DNA from: Fragilaria crotonensis
Taxonomy: Eukaryota; Bacillariophyta; Fragilariophyceae; Fragilariales; Fragilariaceae
NCBI GenBank assembly: GCA_022925895.1
Contig: JAKSYS010000083.1
Span: 62,001-126,000 of the forward strand
Length of the DNA stretch: 64,000 nt
Direction of reading: 5' to 3'
Shown here: piece by piece, positions 54,401-62,558 of the stretch
How positions within the stretch are numbered: the first letter of the stretch is position 1
Layout of the letters: each line of letters begins with the position of its first letter
The notes under the pieces: generated by a model
Database searches by the model: none
What the model was told of the DNA's origin: nothing
What the model saw: the letters and a program-made list of their open reading frames with translations, nothing else
Program-made: the position numbers and the translations under genes

Positions 54401-55139
54401 ACGTAGAATATACTTCCCGACATTGTGTCTGCGTGATCTATTTGCGCGAAGGTTCGAGTACTTTCTCCCTCCGCTTGCGCGTATTCATGTTGGAATACAG
54501 GAGAGTGACGGCTCGATGTGTTGCCCACATGGAAAGAGTGACGAGGTCGTTCGTTACTTTTTTACGGAGCTTATTCCAGCTCCTCCTGATAGAGAGGAGG
54601 CTGCCAACGTTGTCATGATGGGGAAATGCAAGGGTCTTGAAGACGATTGCAATGATTCCGTGAAGCACGATTCGCTTCATCAGCTCTCAATTGCCATTCA
54701 GGCTGTCTACGTTATGAAGGAAATGTCACGAAGTCATGGATATTTTGAACGTTCGCTCAAAGCCGCAATGGCGGGCCTTAAGATTGCTCTCAATGACTTG
54801 TTTCCTTTGGCTGTACGATTCGCAGGTGTTTTTGACAGGATCTGCGTGGCATTGTGCTGCGCAATGAAGTTCATTCCTTTTGCAACGGCAAAATGGTTTG
54901 GGGGATGGGTGGTGTCAAGATTTGTCGACACTGCACAGAAAGTTATCCCGTACACACCATTTGTGTGCGACGATGTATTGCTATTACGTGATGTAATGGA
55001 GAACTTCTGTTCTTCAAATTTCATCAGCCATCATCAACGTGATTTTGCAAGGGAAGCAATGACTCGACTTATAGCGGCAGAAAGGCAACAAGAAAGGAGG
55101 TGGAAACAAACCAAAGCATCAGGAAGAGATGATTATTGA
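51417..55139 (+). CDS. Large protein with 2OG-Fe(II)-dioxygenase-like core (TET/JBP-like), transposon-borne
   Basis: 1240 aa, intronless, from ATG 51417. The key region is around residues 560-660: 'VDLSNASHYDVNDASQGFSI', then 'DWYFVLPN', 'RLTHGVLISWDGRLIRHCTS'. This reads as a double-stranded beta-helix oxygenase core with the metal triad H572-x-D574...H636, 62 residues between Asp and His, and Arg643/Arg646 as candidates for 2-oxoglutarate binding. The N-terminal half has conserved-looking Trp/Tyr/Cys blocks ('CHRERRKEWVGVANTHVPLD'). A long acidic linker (about 680-760) is followed by a Cys/His-rich region ('CLACDVLCAASGGRR') and helical C-terminal domains. If active it would oxidise a nucleic-acid base or protein side chain; the link to DNA is inferred from its genomic company. 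An inactive paralogue is possible. Confidence 0.62.
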   Translation: MSFRKRKADSDLLPIIQGHSDDEPVGGCQTAAVKVVGGRTFPGELARKIIAGYMNPRVIPPSASSVFDQGNQAYSRNPKSRRDYWPSRKQAFAVLAKCVPRHLEEAFLESLGRHHDAVNDSRSETVLPDAIHPHDAKICKIGVAHIHRAFVDIFRRANVTLEKCDHMNSDHIKHRSVNVSHILEIVVLDAVLARTKKLPRVLSSRKASVDTPVKMKVDDVALKDPEHDRCFRAFVAVLPEAGVFYCHRERRKEWVGVANTHVPLDINWLRIVKNGHRDNRFATGGYVTRLWGGDPDCIWKWKISRRSEVLAIPDQLSLPSFGNFDRGRLKSVHQVHQCADEDLPCLPPDFVRGIDRSREWTTHELRTDFLKHYVKSTTARRGCRHYVSGYLHRHIDPHSVWVIDPSVSGDADVNVAVHIRNPDRGEKVGLVRDSLIQIRFLPHLGSGALRLLNLIQVHAQSLRSSQKKGAVVRSGCGDLGHMHAIGTRICLDKRRRTQYVTSSAACEQPVLARCVRASAQLAALTIPAVLRAMQDVEDDSAILPRNGMAGDRRHARVSHSMDVSVDLSNASHYDVNDASQGFSIWIEDKPGSTKDWYFVLPNVFGKKEENGRTYNGMAIRLTHGVLISWDGRLIRHCTSMMNRAERSHVYGTFFAAKSSVVFYGMNRKIEQHKRDIQRLLEQKIITPVSKEPECSEDDLASDDQRSVPLDPSDDESLEDSNSGDSTDDDGIDRCDIVVEHAVDTGTLQKSVSPVNAAVRSEVRIPRKESSPKLPSLVLDLDSPPTYNRCLACDVLCAASGGRRDALLFACHGGGFRTTKDPREVQTPTGSELRDDVSRGVICRYLTVGDLDTEAHVRVYYTSMSNFCDEIPPSQVTGRHLVMASRVLVRCPHLQFYIENFWSVLLPSFTTLRTGLQLENGVVWYYITTSACRTRYPHVLSFTQCPVGWKTCSAADWGCFSRAVITNVMVGVLGHCNADMRQISIESLTPGAFLGGRRIYFPTLCLRDLFARRFEYFLPPLARIHVGIQESDGSMCCPHGKSDEVVRYFFTELIPAPPDREEAANVVMMGKCKGLEDDCNDSVKHDSLHQLSIAIQAVYVMKEMSRSHGYFERSLKAAMAGLKIALNDLFPLAVRFAGVFDRICVALCCAMKFIPFATAKWFGGWVVSRFVDTAQKVIPYTPFVCDDVLLLRDVMENFCSSNFISHHQRDFAREAMTRLIAAERQQERRWKQTKASGRDDY

Positions 55140-55171
55140 AATGGACAGCACATGAAATTAAATGAAATAAC

Positions 55172-58100
55172 CTACTTCTGCCTCTGCTTTTTGCGAGTGC
55201 TGCTTTTGTGAGGTTGTTGAATTTGGCTCCTTTTTTGCCTTTTCTTCTGGCGGGATAAGTTGAGTCCACGTTGTTCGACAACAACGACGTCGTTCAAGTC
55301 GTCGTCATCATTGTCACAACAGACATCGTCATCGGTTTCCTCTTCAGCATAGTCGCTATCATTGGATTCGCATCCATCAGGTCCGTTCACTTTGCGTTCT
55401 TGACATATGATGAACGATTCCCAGGTTTGGGCCCATTCGCTCTGCCGTTGGGTTAAAACTATGTAGTCAACATTTGGAATTGAGGCCCCACTGACTTTTG
55501 GAGGAGAATCCCCAAAGGCATCGGGAATTGCAACGGTGGGACCAACAATGAAATCCGTCTGGACTAAGTTAAGGATTGGCTTGTTGCTGTTGGGTATCAG
55601 AGACAAACGGAATTTGCGGAAAATAGAAAAGTCATAATCTGCATCCTTGTTGGACGTCTGAAGAGACGGAGCTGCGACGGCATCATAAGATTCGACGACA
55701 GCATAGAAAGCAGGTTTGACAAAATAACCATCTTGTTGTGAGTGAGGAAAATTGATGACTGAACGCGGAGCAACGTTGTGAAGGTCAACAAAGGCATGGA
55801 TGCGACTTGGATTCAGTGTTGTATTCCCTTTATCATCTTTCCAGCGGACAAAGACGTGATCATACCATGGCTTGCCATTGTAGTTTGGATGGGCACGGTA
55901 AAGCTGACCACCTGATTTGGGATGATACTCAGTGTAGCAATGCAAGATTTGAGAATTCACATGGGGAAGACAATGCAAAGCAAGAGTCTCACGGACATGT
56001 TTGTCGATAGGAAATTCTTGACTGAGAGAATCCTGCGCCTTCTTACTTGAGCGATGTCGATGACAAAGAATCTTGCCATTGGAATCTTTGTAAATCATAA
56101 ACCGCTTCCCCTTAAGCTTCGCAACAGATGTGTTGGAGGAAACATTCCTGCTACCAGGGTGCTCTCCAATTGCTGCAAAACCGCGATGAATTGCAAGATT
56201 TTCCACGTAGCGCATGGCAGCCTGAACTGTAAAAGAATTTGATCGCTTCTGTGTGTTGCGAGCGGTGTTTTTGCAGATGGTTATGTGACCAGACTCAGCG
56301 TAGGAACTATTCATGACCTCAGGGACTCCAAAGTTAAGAACATCGTCATGAATGTGAAGAACTAGGTGGGTTTTCACGGTGTTGTCTTTCATTTTGCCAG
56401 AAAGTCTTGGGGCAACGAACTTAAGAAAACGCATCAGGTGTGAAGTGGCGTACACGGACTTGGCAACAGAGGAGCGACGAATTTCGGGTTGCTTTAACCA
56501 CGCATGCCACTCCAGGAGAGAGCTTAGCAGGGTCTTCCAATCATCGACAAAACCTGGGTTCGATAGCGTTTTGTCGATCTCGACCTTTTTGTCCTTCTCG
56601 CCTTTTTTACCAGTAGCACGTGCAAGTCGAAATGTATCCTGGAAGCGAGAAGTATAAAAAGAGATGAGCATTACAAACAAAATACCAGCATATTCGTGAC
56701 CAGGAATGTTTGCCGTGCTAGAGAAGCCTTTCGTTGCATTTGTTGAGGGGACGTCACGGTCACTTTGTCGAGCGAGGCATTGGTTTATGTCAAGCAAAAG
56801 CGTGTTGTACCTCTGGGCGCATTCACTATCCTTGCCAATTTGCTTAAAGAATGAATCGACAACATTCTTGAACCAACCAATAAGAATCAGATGGAGTATC
56901 TCTCCTGGACAAGCACCAAATATGCCACGATCATTGTGAAGTCCAAATCGAACGTTGTCAAATGCATTCTTCAAATATTGTTGAGAGTTAGCCTTCAACG
57001 CAGCAATGTTCTGATCCCTAACCATCTTGTTGATGATACGGGGTTTGCGAAGGGGGAAATCACGAGACTTTGAATATCCAGAGAGCAATGTTGGGCACTC
57101 ACAAGCCCGACAGAGCTGCGATACTCCAGCAGTACGAGACTTGTAATGGCCACAGAGTCCGTCGTGACCTTCAGTGTCTCCAATTATGAAGGGAATGAAG
57201 GGGTGAAGGACAACGGGATAGGTTTTACCACGGAAAGAAAGGTTCCACTTCAAGCCAATGCGCTGGAGATCAAGGTATCCAGATTCGCGCAGGATGCAGT
57301 CTATCTGCATATGATATTCATTCAGGCACCATGCAGCATCAGACACATCCTTTGTGGCGTGAGTTCTGGGAAGTGGTTCAGTCCCGATAGGAACTGAGCA
57401 ATCATCGGGTACAGAGTGACGCTGAATAACTGGGGAAGTATTGATGAATCCAAGAACACGCATTGCAAGTGGTGTTTTGCGTACATCATGCTTCATCAAA
57501 CCATACGATACAACAATGGGTTCAAGCGACAATCGTCCACCGCCACCAATGTCACAGGTGGTCTTGTCAATTGCTAGAATGCAAGGGAGGAGCATATCTT
57601 CTGGGTTCTTGATAAGTTGATCATACGTTCGCAGGTATGATCTTCCGGTGTTGATATCAGATATGATTGCACCATTTGGCTTTGCAAACGGGTTGCAATG
57701 GGGATCGTCCTCGTTGTTGAAAATATAATTTTGATCTTGGTTGAGATCTGGACAGGAAAGAAAAGAACCAAAAACAGCATGAGCACTGAAGTATACGACA
57801 TCCACAAAACACTTGGAATAGGGAAGATACAACTGCTTCACCATTGGGCGGAGGGAATCGAGATCAACACGAGATTTGAGTTTCTCAATAACAGCCTTTC
57901 GGGACATAATTGGACCGTCACGAAATACATATCCTTGTAAACAAGATCTAGCTGCCCACTTCATTATCTCGTCGTATGCTATCATTGGGGCGCGTAATCT
58001 CTTCAGGGTTTGAAGGAGGTCAACCTGAACTTTCTCTTCCACTGAAAACAAAGAAAGGGATAGCCCATCGTTGAGGGATTCAGACCGAGCAACAAATGCA

Positions 58101-58657
58101 TCATGAATTGATGTGTCAGCACCAACATTGGGTTCAAAAGCGTCAACAGGAGGAAGATGGGTAGCAACACTTTCGTACGTGGGCAATACACGCAGCTGGC
58201 CAAGAGCATCATTCATTGGGGAAGTGGTGCACTGCTCGTCATCATCAGAAAGATTGTCATGTACAGCAGGGAAATCTTCAAGGCAAAAAGGATCGTTTGC
58301 AACATTTTCGACAGGAAAACATGCAACAGCATGATCCTGGGAAGTAGAAGAGATAGACTTGTCAATGTGGGAGGAACTGTTGATCGCGTGGATAAGGCCT
58401 GAATTGGATTGACTACTGGCATTGTTGGAGTTTTCCTGATGAGCGGTTGACATGTGATTGGGAGGCAACAGAACGCTTTGACACAACAGATTCTGATCTC
58501 TTCTTGCAAACGCCAAGGAACACTGGGGGTTTCTCGCAAAGTGGCGGGATATCCCCATGGGACCAGCAACAACAACACGACCACAAAAAGTACATTGATC
58601 CTTCTCGGGAGAAGACGAAAACCCTTTGCGGGTTATCTGACGGCGCCGGGAACTCAT
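55172..58657 (-). CDS. Large DDE transposase with N-terminal C2HC zinc finger (Plavaka/KDZ- or CMC-like)
   Basis: 1161 aa, intronless, from ATG 58657. The N-terminus has a finger C22-x2-C25-x13-H39-x6-C46 ('CTFCGRVVVAGPMGISRH', then 'NPQC'), the 'C-C-G(L)-H-P-C' style common before large DDE transposases. Candidate catalytic blocks in order: 'LPCILAIDKTTCDIGGGG', 'PFIIGDTEGHDGLCGHYKSR' followed by a CRACxCP knuckle, and 'GIFGACPGEILHLILIGWFK' (E or H as third ligand), then 'VKTHLVLHIHDDVLNFGVPE'. The C-terminus is acidic then strongly basic (nuclear localisation). Its stop is 32 bp from the convergent oxygenase-like gene stop. Transposase identity is likely; the exact superfamily is uncertain by eye. 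Confidence 0.68.
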   Translation of the reverse strand: MSSRRRQITRKGFSSSPEKDQCTFCGRVVVAGPMGISRHFARNPQCSLAFARRDQNLLCQSVLLPPNHMSTAHQENSNNASSQSNSGLIHAINSSSHIDKSISSTSQDHAVACFPVENVANDPFCLEDFPAVHDNLSDDDEQCTTSPMNDALGQLRVLPTYESVATHLPPVDAFEPNVGADTSIHDAFVARSESLNDGLSLSLFSVEEKVQVDLLQTLKRLRAPMIAYDEIMKWAARSCLQGYVFRDGPIMSRKAVIEKLKSRVDLDSLRPMVKQLYLPYSKCFVDVVYFSAHAVFGSFLSCPDLNQDQNYIFNNEDDPHCNPFAKPNGAIISDINTGRSYLRTYDQLIKNPEDMLLPCILAIDKTTCDIGGGGRLSLEPIVVSYGLMKHDVRKTPLAMRVLGFINTSPVIQRHSVPDDCSVPIGTEPLPRTHATKDVSDAAWCLNEYHMQIDCILRESGYLDLQRIGLKWNLSFRGKTYPVVLHPFIPFIIGDTEGHDGLCGHYKSRTAGVSQLCRACECPTLLSGYSKSRDFPLRKPRIINKMVRDQNIAALKANSQQYLKNAFDNVRFGLHNDRGIFGACPGEILHLILIGWFKNVVDSFFKQIGKDSECAQRYNTLLLDINQCLARQSDRDVPSTNATKGFSSTANIPGHEYAGILFVMLISFYTSRFQDTFRLARATGKKGEKDKKVEIDKTLSNPGFVDDWKTLLSSLLEWHAWLKQPEIRRSSVAKSVYATSHLMRFLKFVAPRLSGKMKDNTVKTHLVLHIHDDVLNFGVPEVMNSSYAESGHITICKNTARNTQKRSNSFTVQAAMRYVENLAIHRGFAAIGEHPGSRNVSSNTSVAKLKGKRFMIYKDSNGKILCHRHRSSKKAQDSLSQEFPIDKHVRETLALHCLPHVNSQILHCYTEYHPKSGGQLYRAHPNYNGKPWYDHVFVRWKDDKGNTTLNPSRIHAFVDLHNVAPRSVINFPHSQQDGYFVKPAFYAVVESYDAVAAPSLQTSNKDADYDFSIFRKFRLSLIPNSNKPILNLVQTDFIVGPTVAIPDAFGDSPPKVSGASIPNVDYIVLTQRQSEWAQTWESFIICQERKVNGPDGCESNDSDYAEEETDDDVCCDNDDDDLNDVVVVEQRGLNLSRQKKRQKRSQIQQPHKSSTRKKQRQK

Positions 58658-59912
58658 GGGAAAAGTAACTCTCTAGCTTCTGATGCATTAAGGCAACGAG
58701 CAGTCGGATGGGCCCTTGGGATAAAATGTGAGGGCCTTGTACCGACGAGGAAGGTTTGATTGTGTCAGCATTGATGTACAGATCATAACAATGATGGAAG
58801 AAAAATGGTACACAACACACTTCAAAGTTTGAAATGTACAAATGACCATATTATTGTAATGAGATAACAACATGAAATGAAATATAATCAAGCAGAAACA
58901 ATTGCATGTACCAAAAAAATACATAATTTGTAACAAAATTTTACAAAATTGTAGACTGGACGTGACAAGGAAATGTGGGTGTAAAACCCGCCGTCTTCTG
59001 ATGTAGTAATCAACCTACTATTTGTGAACTACATCGCTCCTTTGCGGCCGCATCCATGTCCAAAGTGGGGGCAACCATCAATCTGAATTTTCAATGCCAT
59101 TCACTGCCATCTAAATGGCATGACATGGTGTATTCAGATGCACCAATGTCTAGTATTCCATTTTCTTGTGGTGATGAAATCTGATGCAACAATGTTAGCC
59201 TAGAACGGATCATCAGGAAATCGCTACCAAAAAGGACTGAAAATGCATCCTCTTAGTGCTTTGTCTCTCTGGAGGTGATCACATCTGTTGTATGTGCAGG
59301 ATTGTTATTGTCAATGTTGGCAATAACATCATCCTCAGCATTCACTTCCATCGTTGAATTGGCTGTGCTGGTGCTCAATGTTGCTGTTAACACTGCAGCA
59401 GTTTTGGAATGAATACAACACAGGAAAAAATAGGGGTCACATTTGTATAAAACCAAAAACTTAATTTTACGTCTGAAAACGAAATCTTGATTTTTGAACA
59501 AAACCCCTCATATGTCCATAGAGAAATCCCTTTTTTTTACTACGCAACACTGCAAAAAAATCTACGGTACTACTACCAGCTACCAGCTACCAGCTACTTT
59601 GCAGTCACTCTACCGGTAGTCCGGTAGAACATTGTAGCGGTACTGTACTCCAATACTACAGTATCTGTGGATATGATACAGGTTGATGCTTCATGTTCGC
59701 CAACGTATTCAATGTCGCACTCACTGGTACAGTAGATCTTAACAGCACTGAAGTACAAAAAAATCCTTCCCTACAACATGAGAAGTGGTGTCAGCTGTCA
59801 CACAAATTGAAATCGCCGCTTCCCAGGTTGTCTCTGTCATAATACTGCTGACAATCTTACTCCATTCCCTTGACTACCAATTACGATCCCCTAAAAGAGA
59901 CTGCTTCAAATC
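58658..59912. other. Intergenic, right flank of the mobile cluster; short microsatellite
   Basis: No supported gene. Repeated GTACA words to about 58945 resemble the left flank of the cluster. A NotI-like GCGGCCGC site is at about 59044. A (CCAGCTA)n run is at 59576-59597. The small minus-strand frame 59253-59501 is not convincing. Confidence 0.5.
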
Positions 59913-60957
59913 ATGATTGGATCTCCCATGATGGTGATCCTGTTGCTTTTATGTCGGCTGGTTGATTTTTCCACGGCTTTCCAAGTTCCCAAGCCGTCAT
60001 CGCCGAGACCACGAAGAACGCTGGCGTCGCTGCGTATTGAGTCGCCGAAGCGAAGCTATATAGCTCGCCCGGCCCTTCTTGATGGAGCTATCGGAGAGGT
60101 AGCTCATTCCTTGTTTCGAAGTCAGGGCCAAGTCCCCGTCCCACAAGCCTTTGCCCTGAATGCATTCCTATTTGCGGCGCTCTCCCCGAAACTGTTGACG
60201 ATGTTGACCCCGACGGGATTCGCACACGCATTCGTGCTTGGGACTTCGCTGTGGCATACAATAGGGTGGAAAGGATGGAGCCTTTGCGTACTTTATCTGT
60301 TTTGTGGTCAAGCAGTCACGAAGGTAAAGTTTGCAGAAAAGGAGAAGAAGGGCATTGCTGAAGGCAGAGGAGGACGGCGTGGTCCGGGAGGAGTATGGTG
60401 AGTAGTGACACAAGAATTCTGAGACGTGCATCGATGCGGGAAAGGCTGCACGTTATGCTCATCGCCGTATCTTGCACTCCAGGGGATCTGCCTTGAGTGG
60501 ATTAATTTGTGCATTTGCGTCCGTGCAGGGAGATTCCTTCCTGGGTATCTCCTCGGGTCTCTACCTGTTGGGGTTTGTGGCATCACTGTCGACGAAGTTG
60601 GCAGACACATTCGCATCGGAGATTGGGAAAGCGTATGGAAAGACAACCTTTCTAATTACCACCTTTGAACGCGTTGAGCCTGGTACTGAGGGAGCGGTTT
60701 CTGCGGAAGGGACTGCGGCATCTGTCGTCGGTGGCTTGATCTTGGCTATCTATGGGTATTGCGTTGGTCTAATCGGCCTCGAAGGCATCGGTATCGCCAC
60801 TGTAGCTGCTTTTTTGGCTACCAATGTTGAGAGTGTGATTGGGGCTACTTTGCAGGACAAGGAAGGATTGAAGTTCATGACTAACGAAGTCGTGAATTTC
60901 ATCAACACGGCAATCGGGGCAGCTATTGCGATTGCTGCAGGAATGGTCTTATTGTAG
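59913..60957 (+). CDS. VTE6: DUF92/VTE6-like phytyl-phosphate kinase, plastid-targeted
   Basis: 319 aa from exons 59913-60397 and 60483-60957 (GTGAGT...CTCCAG, 85 bp). The signal peptide ends in STAF|QVP, a plastid bipartite motif. The multi-TM body matches the DUF92/TMEM19/VTE6 family: 'GRRGPGGVWGSALSGLICAF', 'LGFVASLSTKLADTFASEIG', 'RVEPGTEGAVSAEGTAASVV', 'AFLATNVESVIGATLQDKEG', 'NEVVNFINTAIGAAIAI'. In plants VTE6 phosphorylates phytyl phosphate to phytyl diphosphate for tocopherol and phylloquinone synthesis. The role here is inferred from family and targeting. It is tail-to-tail with the HhH protein (27-bp gap). Confidence 0.9.
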
Positions 60958-60984
60958 TTATTCTGTTATATCTGCGATACTAGC

Positions 60985-61701
60985 TCATGCTGACTTCTTT
61001 CGTCGTTTAGTGGGTCGTCCTTTCGATTCTGCTGTATCCCCCTTCCCACTCGCAGTTTCAGCGATATCGTCAACGTGAGTCGCACTGATTCTCGCCGCAG
61101 TCCATAAGGCGCGACCTACCCTACGAGGATTCCAGTCACACCCTAACTTCCCTGCCAAGTCTTTGCAGCTTTCGTTCACGTTGCGATAGATCGCTGCGGT
61201 GTAACCTCGCTTTCCGGCGTACAGACATTCAATGACTTCGTCATCCATGAAAGCAAATAAATCAGGACGGTAGAGACTCAGAACAGCGCTTGCTGTTGCC
61301 GGCCCCACTCCTCGCAGCTTGGCAATCTCAGTGATCGCTCGTTCGGGGTCGCCCTGATCGGCAAAGTCCATTCCAGCCTTGGAGTGGTCTTGCACTGATT
61401 TTGGGGTGTTGGCTCTAAGGTGATTCATCAATGCGTGTCGAGGCTTTCCCTTGAGAAATTTCCACTGAACTATCTTGAGGAGCTCGTCTTTTGTGATGAA
61501 CTTGTTCTGCTGCATGTTCGGAACGAGTAGATCTTGGCAATAACGGTCCAAGTCGACGAGTTCCTTTCCCCCCTTGGCCTCCAGCATCTCGCCATATTGG
61601 AGTTCTGTTGTTGACCATGTTTCTGCGTCTGCACAATCGACGAGTCGAACCGCTGCATCAACTCCTGGTCGAGTGTACCTACCTTGCCTGCTGCTTGGCA
61701 T
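60985..61701 (-). CDS. HhH DNA-glycosylase-superfamily-like protein
   Basis: 238 aa from ATG 61701; the frame opens a little upstream without an ATG. The centre (about residues 55-165) holds a helical domain and a helix-hairpin-helix 'EIAKLRGVGPATASAVLSLY' followed by 'DLFAFMDDEVIECL'. In HhH-GPD glycosylases the Asp after the hairpin (VDTHV) is catalytic; an Asp is present here (MDDEV). The lyase Lys of bifunctional enzymes (GRKTA) is Ala (GPATA). A basic C-terminal tail ('RPTKRRKKSA') suggests a nuclear location. A monofunctional glycosylase or a non-catalytic DNA-binding relative are both possible. Confidence 0.75.
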   Translation of the reverse strand: MPSSRQGRYTRPGVDAAVRLVDCADAETWSTTELQYGEMLEAKGGKELVDLDRYCQDLLVPNMQQNKFITKDELLKIVQWKFLKGKPRHALMNHLRANTPKSVQDHSKAGMDFADQGDPERAITEIAKLRGVGPATASAVLSLYRPDLFAFMDDEVIECLYAGKRGYTAAIYRNVNESCKDLAGKLGCDWNPRRVGRALWTAARISATHVDDIAETASGKGDTAESKGRPTKRRKKSA

Positions 61702-62558
61702 ATCTGTTGATTCTCGACTCGACTCGACTCTCGACTCTCTCGGTAGCTTCACTTATAATGCGACTGAGGGCGCTCAAATCGAAATGATGTCTTGGTCCTG
61801 TCGGCATCAAGATTTGGCGAATCGAACCCGTTGTCGTACTGGTACTGGTACTGGTACTCCAGTACAGTGTCGAGATACGGTTTTGCTAGGTACAGTAGCA
61901 CCCCAGTACATACTTATTAATACATGTCATAGTAGGTACTGTATAGATTTCATGGCATATAACGAAATATATATGCATACTCCGAGCACAGTTTACGTTG
62001 ACAAGCTGAAGGGGATGAGCGTTCGGCGCGCAAGGTCAGCCAATGCGGCATTTGTGCTCCTCCTCTCTACTCCGAATATGTCATACTGTCATACCACAAC
62101 AAACAGGTAAGAACACCTGTCATAGCGTCATGGCTTGTGCTCAAATTTTTATGCTGCGTCTATGACATAACACCGCCAGTCCCGAGGCATGTGTTACACG
62201 AGTAACGGAATGACTGCCACCATGTCAATTATTTTCTTTTACTGTTGTACGTAGCATTCCAGTAGAATGTAGTCGTAGGATTGTTACAGAACATGCGTGA
62301 TTAGTACAACAACTCTATGTAGCAGTACCTCTAACGAAACTTTCTACAGCACTGGAGTAGACAAAATCCAGGAGTACCATGTAACGAGTCGTGAGACAAA
62401 AGGTGGAGTCAGGAGGAAGGAGGAATGAGCAGAATCTCGGAGGTCGGAACGATTGCAACAATATCCGAGGCGTATGGCGTGTAATATGTTCGGGGTCCAC
62501 GGTCGTCACCGGAAGCGACACATAACAAATATAGTTGCAGAATCAACAGTACTGTCCA
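61702..62558. other. Intergenic with short tandem runs
   Basis: Between the HhH gene and the SET gene. Contains GACTCGACTCGACTCTCGAC (about 61716-61736) and (GGTACT)n at about 61836-61858. The open frame 61574-62110 (+) is antisense to the HhH gene at its start and is not supported. Confidence 0.5.

Larger units (their letters stand above)
47608..58657. mobile_element. Putative three-gene DNA transposon (DDE transposase + 2OG-oxygenase-like + accessory)
   Basis: Core of an inferred large DNA transposon; coordinates are those of the outer genes because terminal repeats were not identified. Order: accessory protein (49215-47608, -), a CpG-rich tandem array (50090-51200), a 1240-aa oxygenase-like protein (51417-55139, +) and an 1161-aa DDE transposase (58657-55172, -). 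All three are very long intronless open frames, unlike the short-intron host genes. They lie between AT-rich spacers full of GTACA/TGTAC words. TET/JBP-type dioxygenases travelling with KDZ-type transposons are known from fungi, which makes the arrangement plausible here. Whether the three genes move together is inference. Confidence 0.6.

Noticed and set aside
61574-62110. 178-aa plus-strand frame
   Set aside because: Half is antisense to the HhH gene and the rest is repetitive intergenic sequence; no domain.
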